64,000 nucleotides of DNA from Bathynomus jamesi. Lineage: Eukaryota; Arthropoda; Malacostraca; Isopoda; Cirolanidae. Numbering within the stretch: the first letter of the stretch is position 1; each line of letters begins with the position of its first letter. Below, one piece after another: positions 44,071 to 54,340 of the stretch. The position numbers were made by a program, and so were the translations under genes. The stretch is taken from the NCBI GenBank assembly GCA_023014485.1, contig JAJOZX010005778.1:1-64000 (forward strand), written 5' to 3'. The notes under the pieces were generated by a model, which was not told where the DNA came from, did not search any database, and saw nothing but the letters and a program-made list of their open reading frames with translations.

Positions 44071-47000
44071 GCCAAGACTACTGCTATAAAGCCCCAACCA
44101 CGATCGGCGTTTATATGCCGTCGATAAATCTACAGATCTACAGAAGCTAAGGCTAACAAAGACCCTAAGATCCACTCTAAGGTTAGCCCGAGAGAAAGGA
44201 AAGAGTAGGGGGTTAAGAGAAGAGAATAAGGGGTTAAGTAAGTAGCAATACCTATCACTCATTGGTTAACATTCATTCAGAAAAAGACAAAAAAGACTCA
44301 CCATCATCATCCACGGGCCACTGCCGACAAGTCGGAAAAATAGTCGAAGAGAATAGGAAAGGGGTGAAAGATGAAAAGAAGTAAAATAAGAACGCTTACA
44401 AACCATGCAAACATAGTCTTAACTAACTGTCATACCATGCAAACTACAGACATGCAAGTAAAGAGAGTTACAGGCTTGCAAGTAACGAGAGGATAAGAAA
44501 AAGAGAAAAAAAGTAGGTAAAGTTAAACAAAACGTGGGTTAGTTTACGCTACGAGCTACATCTACGTTCATCACGCTGGCATGTCACAAGCTGGCATTAT
44601 GCGTCAACAGACTCATCCCCGATTACCACCCGCAGAGCTCCTGTTGCCAATTGTTGTTTTATTTTAAACAACGTCAATATTTTTAAAATGTCTATCTAGA
44701 CGGTTTTAAAGCATATTAACGCTGGTAGAGTTCACGACGGGTGCGGGGAGATTATTCCATTTATCATTTACTTTCAGAAGTTTTTAGCGATATTAGTAAT
44801 GAAACGTCTGCCACGCAACTTAAATCCGTTATTACGAGTATTGCTATTATCGAAAGTGAAGAGTTTGTAAAAATTTACGTTTTCGATGTTATTAACGATT
44901 TTGAAAACTTCAATAAGCTCCCCCTTTAATCTCCTAGATTCGAGTGAATCCAAGTCTAACTCTTTAATCCTATCTTCATAAGGCTTGTTGCGCAATGACG
45001 GAATTAGTTTTGTGGCACGACACTAAACCCTTTCTAACCTATCAATATCCTCACGCAAATACGGGCACCAAAACTGAACGGCATATTCTAAATGAGGCCT
45101 GACTAGGGACTTGTAAAGGGGCAATATAATATCCTTCGATTTAAATTCGAAATTACGCACTATGAAGCCTAACATCCTATAAGCTTTTGCGCAAGACTCC
45201 AGGCACTGGTTCCTAACTTTTAAATCCTTAGATACACGTACGCCTAAATCTACTTCCTCGTCAACGCCAGCTAACTCTCTATCATCCATCGTGTACGTGT
45301 AATTATTGTTACGAGAACCTATATGCAAAACTTTATATTTGTCTACGTTAAATTGCATCCGCCACTTATCCGTCCACTCCATAGTCCTATTTACATCGTC
45401 TTGGAGCCTATTTCTATCGTCCTCGCTAACAACTTTACCGCCTATTTTAGTATCGTCCGTGAATTTTGACACGTTACTAGTAAATCTTACATTTATGTCG
45501 TTAATGTAAATTACGAATAGCAATGGGCCTAACACTGAACCCTGTGGGACACCGCTACCTACATCCAACCACCCCGATTCACTACCATTAACAACGACCC
45601 TGTCTCCTAGCACGAAGCCATTCCTCTAACCAGTTAGCTACCTGACCGCGTATACCGTGCCGTGCGCTTTAACCTTCGCAATTAATCTCCTATGCGGAAC
45701 TGTATCGAACGCTTTCTTAAAATCTAAATAAATAACGTCAGCCGTTCTATGCCTATCGTATTCGCGCACTGTTTCGTTATAAAATTCTAACAAATTAGTT
45801 GAACAAAATCTATGGCGTCGAAACCTATGCTGACTACTATTAATCAAATCTCTACTTTCTTAGTGGTCGATGATACGATCCCTAACTACGGATTCCAAAA
45901 GTTTACCTACAATTGATGTTAAGCTAATGGGCCTATAATTGCTAGCTACTGTGCGGTCGCCTTTTTTAAAAATAGGCATGACGTTAGCTAATTTGAAGTC
46001 TTTAGGAATAATCCCCGTTTCGAGTGACTAATTAAATATCTTCGTTAAGGGGCCTACGATAACGCCTTTCAAATCTTTCAAATATCTGGGATAAAAAACG
46101 TCTGGGCCTGGAGCCTTGCTAACTTTTATCCTATCGATATAATGCGCAATCTCACCCTCGTAAACAGTTATTTCATCCAAAATAGTTTCGCTACTAAATG
46201 GAACGATATCGTGCACGTCGGGGACATTATTTACGTCTTCTCCGTAAAAACTGTCGCAAAAAAGTTATTGAAAATACCCGCCATCGCCTGAGCGTCAGAA
46301 GCCAAAGCGACGTTAACATCCACTAGAGGGCCTATGTTATCTTTTATCGGCTTACGATTATTGACGTATTCAAAAAACTTTTTTGGATTATGTTTACTAT
46401 CTGCAGCTATAAGTATCTCTAAATTATGCTTAGCATTCCTAACTGATCTTTTAACCTGACGTCTAAGCTCGATATATCTATTAAAGTTAGCTGCCGTGCC
46501 ATTGAGCTTATTAAGTCTTAGGCTCCGTTACGCTCGTTTATGAACTCGCCTATTTCCCTAATCCACCACTTGGGCCTACCATGATTTCTAGCGCGCTTGG
46601 GCCTACGAGGAATAAACTCCCTTTCAATATTCATAAAACTTTCTTTAAACGCCTCCCAATGCAAATTTGTGTCATTACCAAAATAAGTTATCCCAGTCCA
46701 CTACTCTCATCCTATCCGCAAAACTATCAAAATTGCCCTACGAAAATCAGGGACTTCTATTACGTTACTATCCTTAGTGTTTTCATCAATAACTTAAACC
46801 TAAGAATTTGATGATCACTACATCCTAAACTCTCGCCTACTTCTAAACTTCGACTATATTTCGCCGTTCATCACAAATCTAAAATATTGTCACCGCGTTT
46901 GGTTCGGTAACCATCTGTCGTAAAAAATTATCTTCCATGAACTCAATCAATCTCAAACCCTCCTCATTACCAGTAAAAGTCTCGTAATTAACATTAGGGC

Positions 47001-48500
47001 AGTTAAAGTCTCCGACAATTATACTTGTCAATAAAGTTACCAAGAAGTGAGTAAAATCTAGTATCGGTATCGAGGGTTGAACGGGAGGTCTATAAACAAC
47101 AACAAAATTAAAGTAATACTACGCGCCCTAACTTCAACGCATATCGCATTAATTGCTGCCGGAAAATCTATCTTAACCTCGATAGCCCTAAGGGAATTAC
47201 GAATGTACAGCAAAACGCCGCCACCAATCCTATGTAACCTATCATTAGTAAAGAGTTTAAAACCCGGTATATCAAATTCCCCAAAAGTCCCGAGTCACGG
47301 TATTTAACCACGTTTCAGTGATAGCAACTATATCGTAGTTGCCGGAATAAATTATCGCCTTAAATTCGTTTAATTTTTTCTAATACTACGCGTTACAATA
47401 AAAGACGTTTAAGTTATTTTTTACCACGGGCCGGCGTTTTAAACTATTTTTCACGTCGGGCCCGCGTTCCCCGGACCCACAACGTTTAAAGAAGGCTTCG
47501 ACCTATACAGCTTTCGTACGTTTTCGTCAATTAACCTACCTAGCCTAGCATTACCTATTTCATTAAAATGCACCCCATCTTTTATAAAAAGGCTAGGATC
47601 ACTGAATTCTGACCACAGCTTTACGAAGGGTACATTTTCCTCAGCACAAATCTCTTCTAATTTAGTATTAAAAAATTCGTTTTAGACGTAATCCTAAGAC
47701 CCAAACCGTGCCTAGGGGTAATACCTAGAACTAAAGACCTATCTGACCTCGCCTTTAGGGACCTAATTAACCCCCTATATCTCTCCAAAAGGTCAGGCAC
47801 TCTCGTATCGGGCCTATACGAGTCGTTGCCCCCTACCATCGTCACCAACATCGAGTGACGGGAGGCAACGTCATCCTATCCACTTCGTCTCTAACTCTGT
47901 CAACCCTGGCCCCTGGGAGACAGACCTCCTCCTCTTGGTTGGATGCCGTTCAACGAACTCTGTGTCCATATGGCGCCTAAAGAGTCCCCAATTAAAATAG
48001 TTTCCCCTCATTCACGTCCCTTTCCAAATGGGCGAAAGGGTTCGAAACCTCGATAGGGGGGGATTCCTATCACCTAACGTACGCGGCCTAGCTCCACCCT
48101 TAACTTCTCTAAATCCCTCCCCATCTACTAATCTCGGACCAACCTTAACCCTTCTCAACTCTATCCAACCTTCCCGATAAGCTACCTAAACTAGAAACTA
48201 CGTTACACACCTCACCCTTCAAATAACTAACGTCTTCAACGTTAGTATTGGTTCAGTTTTCGTCAACCGTAGCCCTACCCATGCCCTCATCAAGCGTTGC
48301 AAGTCCTTCCGTTACCTCACGTCACTGCGTTTTATGTCAACTATTTCCTCTCTTAACTCGCAAAAGAAACAAACTGATCTCTCGGAAATCGCCATAGGAC
48401 TGCCGTTATAATCTTTAAAATCCGAATACCACAGGTTTACCCCACACCTAACACACGACGCTTTCTGCGACGGCATCGCGCAATTAAAAATAGTTTATAA
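44071..48500 (-). pseudogene. CR1-like non-LTR retrotransposon, copy 1
   Basis: Read on the minus strand. ORF1 begins near 48480 with a CVRC...CFFC zinc-ribbon-like start, then an SGNH/GDSL esterase domain (IGDS, MVGGND, FIKDGVHFNEIGN; about 47990-47490), as in CR1-group ORF1 proteins. ORF2 follows: an apurinic-type endonuclease (about 47400-46800) and RT (46780-45023) with SYRPISL-type, GVPQGSVLGP and FTDDTK motifs, and a C-terminal RRLKGELIEVFKI block to about 44770. Numerous stops and frameshifts. Stops at IFN*SLE and DH*ESR are shared with copy 2. The 5' limit is approximate. Confidence 0.8.
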
Positions 48501-48559
48501 CCGTCACAAGTTTAAGTTAAATTAAGCAGGGACGCTATGAAAACTTCTAAATCGTTAAA

Positions 48560-49453
48560 AACTACTAATATTCAATTACGTAACTATAACAATGTGAATA
48601 TAAACGCAAGTATATAAAATTCAAACCTTCCAAAGGAAAATTATTAGCAATGTGCAAATGTAAAAGCAGTATCAGAGAGTTCACGAAATGCGTCCGTTCA
48701 GGACAGAGTCTGGCTGACAAAATAGCCTGAGAATTGAAGTTAAGAATATAAGGTGTGGCACTGTGACCTGCAACACGGAATACACCGTCAATATTTACCG
48801 AGAAGTTTTCCATATTGAAGGCTATACTATTTTAAGAGGCCTTCATTATAAGGCCTAATATATACTCTATATCTTCAGCTGCCAAACGTCTGAACGGTAT
48901 TACTACCCAAAAATCATCTACATCTCCGTCATCTGACCCGAATCCGAAGGACAGCCTCGTCTTGACTTCACGTTCATCGCGGTTCTGAAGGGCAAACTCC
49001 ACAATACGTTAAACTATGCGGCGTAGTCCGTGTTCAACACCATTGCTATACATGGATCTAGGATCAACCCTGACTATATACCGATTTCTAGTCAAGGCTG
49101 GGGTGGGGGTAGCGGTGCGCACCAACTCGAATGTTATGCCATCCTCAACAGAGTGAGGAGCTGCTGTGGAGGATGTACCCGGAATTGAATACGGTGGTAT
49201 ATTTGAGGAAGGTACCATTGTGGGGGTTGTGTTGTAAGACGTAGAAGGTTGGGGCTCTGTTACTGGTGGTCTAACAACCGGCGCAATCCTGGCGCGCTTT
49301 ATACCTGATGTGCCTCCGCTTTGAACTGCCGCGTGCTACAAGTATCGCTGGTGAGGATTCGTCAGCGGAGGTGGATTCTGTGATCAGAACTACGCTGTCG
49401 TCGGGGTCATCTGTAATATCGATGATGGGTTGCTGTACCTCATCGTCATTCAC
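48560..49453 (-). pseudogene. polB: polB N-terminal region of second Polinton
   Basis: Starts at 49453 (MNDDEVQQPIIDITDD), acidic, then after a frame break TFELVRTATPTPALTRNRY, and VVIPFRRLAAEDIEYILGL near 48900. The PFRR...IL pattern resembles the N-terminal domain that precedes the exonuclease in Polinton polymerases. It is followed by MENFSVNIDGVFRV, and ends where the LINE begins. No counterpart remains in either arm of the palindromic element. Confidence 0.55.
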
Positions 49454-49557
49454 GGTTCTGTGGGAGAAGCGAAAAGCAAGACTAGAATAGAAGGGTCGTC
49501 ACTTAAATATTTATTATATTTTGTAAATGACCCACTTAGGAGTGTGACGTTTTAGAA
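49454..49557. promoter_or_regulatory. divergent intergenic region between polB and ATPase
   Basis: 104 bases separate two genes transcribed away from each other, so both promoters must lie here. It contains AT-rich TATTTATTATATTTTG. No specific promoter element can be assigned with confidence. Confidence 0.4.
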
Positions 49558-49981
49558 ATGGACTCTGTAGAAAAATTCAGGTTCACGAGCCCATCCACAT
49601 GTATTATATCTGGCCCTGCAGGATGTGGTAAAACTGTGTTTATGCTTAAAATCATTAAATAAAAGTGAGAGATGTTCTCAAAATTTGTGCATAAAGTTAT
49701 ATGGTGCTATTCGGCGTAGCAATCTGTTGAACGAGTACCAAGATGATATTTTGTTCCACAAAGGTGTATATGACGTTAATTCATTAAAGTGTAATGAACA
49801 TACAGTCAATGTAATTGACAATCTCATGCTGGAGATGGATAAAACGTTTGCCGAGACATTCACAGTATTCTCCCACCATCTTAACATAAGCGTGTTCTTC
49901 ATCACTGAGAATCTATTTTTAAAAAATGTGGAAAGGTGCTTTTTAAAACATGCTCGATATGTTGTGTGGCCGACCCATTAA
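49558..49981 (+). pseudogene. Polinton genome-packaging ATPase, second Polinton
   Basis: ATG at 49558 (MDSVEKFRFTSPSTCII) leads into Walker A SGPAGCGKTVF. A frame break at about 49659 is followed by LLNEYQDDILFHKGVYDV and a Walker B VIDNLMLEM in which the second acidic residue is Asn. It ends early at ARYVVWPTH, without the C-terminal block seen in the palindromic element. FtsK/A32-type packaging ATPase by motif; inactive. Confidence 0.75.
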
Positions 49982-50019
49982 TCTTTGGTTGATCAGCTCT
50001 ATCGTCGGACACAGGTCCT

Positions 50020-50250
50020 ATGCCACCATGTCCATCAAATGTTCCCGAATCAGCGTCTACCCGTGCAATGCAGCAGATGTTTGCTAAAAATATCGACATC
50101 GACTTTTTAAAATGCATCTGTGATATCTGTCTTAACGTTATAAATTGCGATGTATCAATGAAACCACCTCAGAAGGCTCGCCTACGCCGTTACAAGAACA
50201 TAATACGTGCACTCGTTCGTAAAAATCAAACTGTAGGGAAGAAAAAATGA
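50020..50250 (+). CDS. Polinton small basic protein after ATPase
   Basis: 76-aa frame with QQMFAKNIDIDFL, CICDICLNVIN and QKARLRRYKNIIRALVRKN, ending in KKK. A small basic protein with this CLNV...RRYK core regularly follows the ATPase in Polintons. The first 12 residues are unlike the arms of the palindromic element, and a further KKRRVIPPHLIF lies in another frame, so both ends may be altered. Role unknown to me. Confidence 0.5.
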   Translation: MPPCPSNVPESASTRAMQQMFAKNIDIDFLKCICDICLNVINCDVSMKPPQKARLRRYKNIIRALVRKNQTVGKKK

Positions 50251-50324
50251 ATTATTGTAAAAAGAGGAGGGTCATTCCTCCCCATCTTATTTTCAGTTTT
50301 GGGTCCTTTACTGACTGGGGGCAG

Positions 50325-50608
50325 GGACAATTCGACGTGGCCGACTCGATGCGACCCAACTCGATGTGGCCGACTCGATGTCAGGTCAAGCCAAGTCGAT
50401 GCCAGGCCAAGTCGATTTCATTTTCTTTATATATTTAATGTAGGTTAACTGAATGCCCGGTTAGGTCAACTGTACGCCCTTGACGATTGGTTAGGTTAAG
50501 TTGTGATATTTTCGTTAAAACTAACGAAAATACCCCTTAGGGATATCACATCGAGTTGTCCTGACATCGAGTCGGCCACATCGAGTTGGGTCGCATCAAG
50601 TCGGATTA
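50325..50608. repeat. fold-back repeat (MITE-like) between small Polinton genes
   Basis: The left arm GACTCGATGCGACCCAACTC...GTGGCCGACTCGATGTCAGG (50345-50388) is the complement of the right arm CCTGACATCGAGTCGGCCAC...GAGTTGGGTCGCATCAAGTC (50560-50605). CGATG/CATCG motifs repeat within the arms. Probably a small inserted element; termini not resolved. Confidence 0.6.
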
Positions 50609-50610
50609 AT

Positions 50611-50769
50611 ATAATGAAGAAAGTGGTAGTGATTCCACACGAGATGTATGCTTCACTGCAAAGTTCAAAGAATCCAGACACGAATCTAAATCCCTGTAAA
50701 AGCAGGCTTAAAAGAATGGAAAGCGAATTGCTAACCCTATTAAGTAGACAGAACATGCATCGCACGTGA
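50611..50769 (+). CDS. Polinton small protein MKKVVVIP
   Basis: I start at the ATG at 50611 (MKKVVVIPHEMYASLQSS) because the frame upstream is the fold-back repeat. Polintons commonly encode a short protein with this VVVIP/VLVPE start just before the integrase. The frame stops at 50769; an adjacent frame continues with basic residues (PLKRRKKRLNNGQPYPRASK), so it is probably truncated by a frameshift. Confidence 0.45.
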   Translation: MMKKVVVIPHEMYASLQSSKNPDTNLNPCKSRLKRMESELLTLLSRQNMHRT

Positions 50770-50872
50770 CACAATTCAAGACGCCATCACCCCCAGCGGT
50801 AACACCTTTGAAGAGAAGAAAGAAGAGGTTAAACAACGGTCAACCCTACCCACGTGCCTCTAAAATACGCAA

Positions 50873-51888
50873 ATGGCTAACATATTAAGAAGACGTTATT
50901 ATGACATTTCTAACCCAGCCTCCTACGGTGGCATAGATAGACTGTACAGAAGTGTTTACGGAGTAGGAAGAAAAGATGTTGAGAGATTTTTGCGGGACCA
51001 GGACGCTTATACACTTCATAAGCCTGTGAGAAAAAGGTTTAAAACAGCCAAGACAACAGCTGCTTCGATTGACTCTATTTGGCAAGCAGATTTAACAGAC
51101 ATGCAAATATATTCTGTGTATAACGATGGTTACCGCTACATTCTATTCGTAAAAGATGTATTCTCTATATATCTGTGGCTAATTCCTCTGAAAAATAAAT
51201 CACCTGAAACAGTTGCTAAAGCCACCAAAACGCTGATGTTAAAAGAAAACAGGATTCCTGGCTATTTTTGTACGGATATGGGGAAGGAATTTATAGGCCG
51301 TGATTTTCAGAACATGTTGACAGAGTTTTATATCAGCTTTCTTTAGCTGAAAGAGTTCAATGTACCATAAAGGAAGGCATGCACCGCTATTTTACATGTT
51401 AAAACACATACAGATTTCTAGACATTCTGGAATCATTGGCCTCATCCTACAACCGCTCACACCATTGCACGATTGGGACAACACCTAACGAAGTTTTAGA
51501 AAGAGGTACGCGCCCAGAGTTGAGAAGAGATGGAATACCACCACACTCTGCGCGTTTCAAAATCAATGATTATGTAAGGCTGTCGCGTTCGGGAAATAAA
51601 TTCGCGAAGAGATTTGAGCAAGGATGGACACGTGAGATTTTTAAAGTTAGGGATATGAGACTTAAAGGTGAGATGATGATGTATTACGTTGAAGATTTGA
51701 ATGGGGAAAAAGTCGCAGGAGGCTTTTACTGCGAGGAGTTGCAGAAAGTGGCATTTAATTTAGGAAAAAATGTGTTTAAAATTGAGAAAATTTTAGGAAG
51801 CAAAGGTTCAAGAAAGAGAAAAATGTACCTGGTGAAATGGCTAGGGTACCCAGAAAGCTTGAACACTTATATAAAACTGATGCAATAA
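50873..51888 (+). pseudogene. Polinton retroviral-type integrase with chromodomain, broken
   Basis: First frame 50873-51346: SYGGIDRLYRS N-terminal region, then WQADLTDMQIYS (first catalytic Asp) and YFCTDMGKEFIG (second Asp). A deletion and frame shift near 51340 precede AERVQCTIKEGMHRYFTC, which holds the catalytic Glu, and a stop. The second frame 51436-51888 has YNRSHHCTIGTTPNEVLE, an SH3-like part (FKINDYVRLSR) and a C-terminal chromodomain (KIEKILGSKG ... YLVKWLGYPESL). This enzyme inserts Polinton DNA with 6-bp duplications. This copy is inactive. Confidence 0.85.
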
Positions 51889-51910
51889 TGAAGCTTAAAT
51901 AGTTTGCAAC

Positions 51911-52509
51911 ATGGCCCCTAACCCTTTCTACGTCACACTCCCGTCCTCCTCGTCCCTGTCTGTACACCCTAACAACACACTAGCCAACTTTGTAACAGAT
52001 CTCCATGGACACATTGAAATGGGTCGTGATTCGTAGGAAGTGGGATTATGTGAACTCCAGTTAGCCACCAAATTTTTAACTCTTCAAAATGAGCAAATCA
52101 TATTTCTGATCTTTAGAAGAACCGATGAGTGCGAAAAATTAGGCATAACCTTAGACAATACTATGCGTTCAGTCCTGTTCGGTGAGGAACGGTACTGTAT
52201 CAAATGTATCGCTAGGAATCGGGCATTATAATACAGCCATGGACATTGTGACGCGACGGGGTTAAACAAGAGTCTTGAAAGGTCGTACCTGGCAAACGAT
52301 TTACTTTTTGAAATCGTAAATATAGACATGCCTGCATGCACATTAAAGTTAAAGTCAAAAAGTGGTAGAAATATTAAACATAAAGAGCTGTTCACAATTG
52401 TGGCTGAGGGCCGATATAGCGCAGCCTTCCAAAGAGATACCTTTCACGAGGCACAGCATTACTTGTCTAGTTTACTGTATCAAATGAAGATGGAGAAATT
52501 GGTTGAAAG
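51911..52509 (+). pseudogene. Polinton minor capsid (penton-like) protein, N-terminal part
   Basis: ATG at 51911, MAPNPFYVTLPSSSSLSVH, then NTLANFVTDL and GRDS-stop-EVGLCELQ. This is the typical start of the Polinton single jelly-roll minor capsid protein, with a stop in place of the usual Trp. More stops follow. The frame reaches KMEKLVES at 52509, where a composite element is inserted. The remainder is at 59576-59855. Confidence 0.8.
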
Positions 52510-53328
52510 CAATGTTCCCTCCAATTTTTTTTAGTCCGTGTGCGCAAGAAATTTTCGTTGTGCATACATTTAGATTCATGGTGAAAAATTGTGCAAACTT
52601 TTCTGAGCGCTATTATCTTCAAAATTAAATATATATAAATATTAAATACTTAATATTATTTCCATAAGGTGATAGCTTGAACATTATGGTACTATTAAAT
52701 GGATATTAAAAAACTGTTTACAGTATTATATATTCTTAAAAAAGAAAACATTTTATCCGTTCTAAAAATATGACTAAAATAAAAAATAGTAAAATAAAAT
52801 TCGACAAAATAAAGAAATAAAATAAAAATAACATTAATTGAAAATGACTATTTTAGTTATTATTTCTCAAAACAATTTTTAGCATTTAGCAATTTAAAAT
52901 AGACTATCAAGATTAATACATGATTTTATCCATTCGCAAAATAGGAATAAAATAAAAAATAATTTTATTTTTTATGAATTATGAGATAATTACTATTCGT
53001 TTTTATGCAAAAATAAGAAAGAAGGTTTATATTCAATGCGTTAATGTATAAAAGAAAAAATGCAAATACATAGAGTAAAAAAATCCGTATTGCGTAATTG
53101 CGCGGACGTCGGCGAAGTCGGGCGGAAGGGGTTAATACTTAAAAGAGCGACTATAGAGTATGTTGCTGCAAATTGTCAGACCTTGTGTAACGGTATATTT
53201 TTGAAATTACTTCATTTACTGTCGTGACTCATGATACGCTTGAGCCTGTGCGCATTTTATTTTGCTGTGTGCGCGGGTTTCACAACGCGTGTGCGCGCGC
53301 ACACGCGCACACCTTAGAGGGAACATTG
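52510..53328 (+). mobile_element. hAT-type MITE, copy 1
   Basis: 819 bases, CAATGTTCCCTCCAATTTTTT to CACCTTAGAGGGAACATTG. It has the same length and interior as copy 4 (62766-63584), including a GCGCGGACGTCGGCGAAGTC patch that copies 2 and 3 lack. No coding capacity. Confidence 0.85.
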
Positions 53329-54340
53329 CCTACAGTATAGGTATACTCTGTATATGTTTTGGGTTTTTATTAAAAATGATTCAGTATGAACTAATGAATT
53401 ATTCTTTCACCTTTAAGGTCCGATGAGGATTTGACAAGTGTTATACAATCTTTTCGTTTTGAAGAATCCCATGTCTTGGACCCGAATACGGAGGTAGAAG
53501 ATTTACCGAACAGTCAGCCCAACAATTGTCACATCATTAATGAAATAATGTAAGTGTTTTTTTTGTTTCAATCTTTTTTGGGGGAAGAAGACAATGTATT
53601 TTCATCAATTTATTAAATGAAAGAAATCATGTTTTTAGTACAATAACCATCTTCAACTACAGAATATACAAACTAACATTATTGGTTACAAATATATATA
53701 TATATATATTTGTAACCAATAATGTAAGTTTGTATATTCTGTAGTTGAAGATGGTTATTGTACTAAAAACATGATTTCTTTCATTTAATAAATATATATA
53801 TATATATATACAGGAACAAAACATCATACTACACAACGAGTACGCACAATCGGAAAACGGCTTTTTATCTGTCTGCATACCATTTCGTCGTTTTGTTGAG
53901 TGTAACACGGGTCGAATCATTTTTAAAAATTATAAAGTCTTTACCATTTGACATATGCATGAGAAATGAAAGGCAGTACATCCCGCACGTATTACTAAAA
54001 TATCCTTGTAACCGGAAGGGGTTCCATACAACTTCGTGGATATGCAACTGATCGAGAAATTTTAAATGACAGGGTCACTCCATGGTTGAGTCCCGAGTGA
54101 ATCAAAATAGTACAGGCGGTCCCTATTTTTAAAATAGATAAAACCAATGAATCCCTTCATTACCAATGACATCTGTGTTCACAATTAGAATACCGCAATC
54201 TCGCGTAGTTTTCAAATTCAATGTTTCATTCTTCGCAAAAACACAGATAAATTTGGAACGTGTGATTCGTTTACTATTCATTACTGTCAGAAGTATATTC
54301 GCATCCATTTTAAAAGTCAGTGATAACGCCCCTAAATCTG
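53329..54340 (-). pseudogene. inverted fragment carrying the Polinton protease gene and palindromic repeat
   Basis: Inverted copy of about 61760-62765. On the minus strand 54302-53865 encodes the adenain-like protease pieces also found at 61778-62223 (NTCGMYCLSFLMHM, TTKWYADR). A perfect palindrome (53609-53792) and (TA)n runs accompany it. It ends at 54340, just past the protease start codon, where the LINE begins. Confidence 0.8.

Noticed and set aside
50480..50520. GGTTAGGTTAAG as telomeric repeat
   Set aside because: Only one or two units; too short to mean an interstitial telomere tract.
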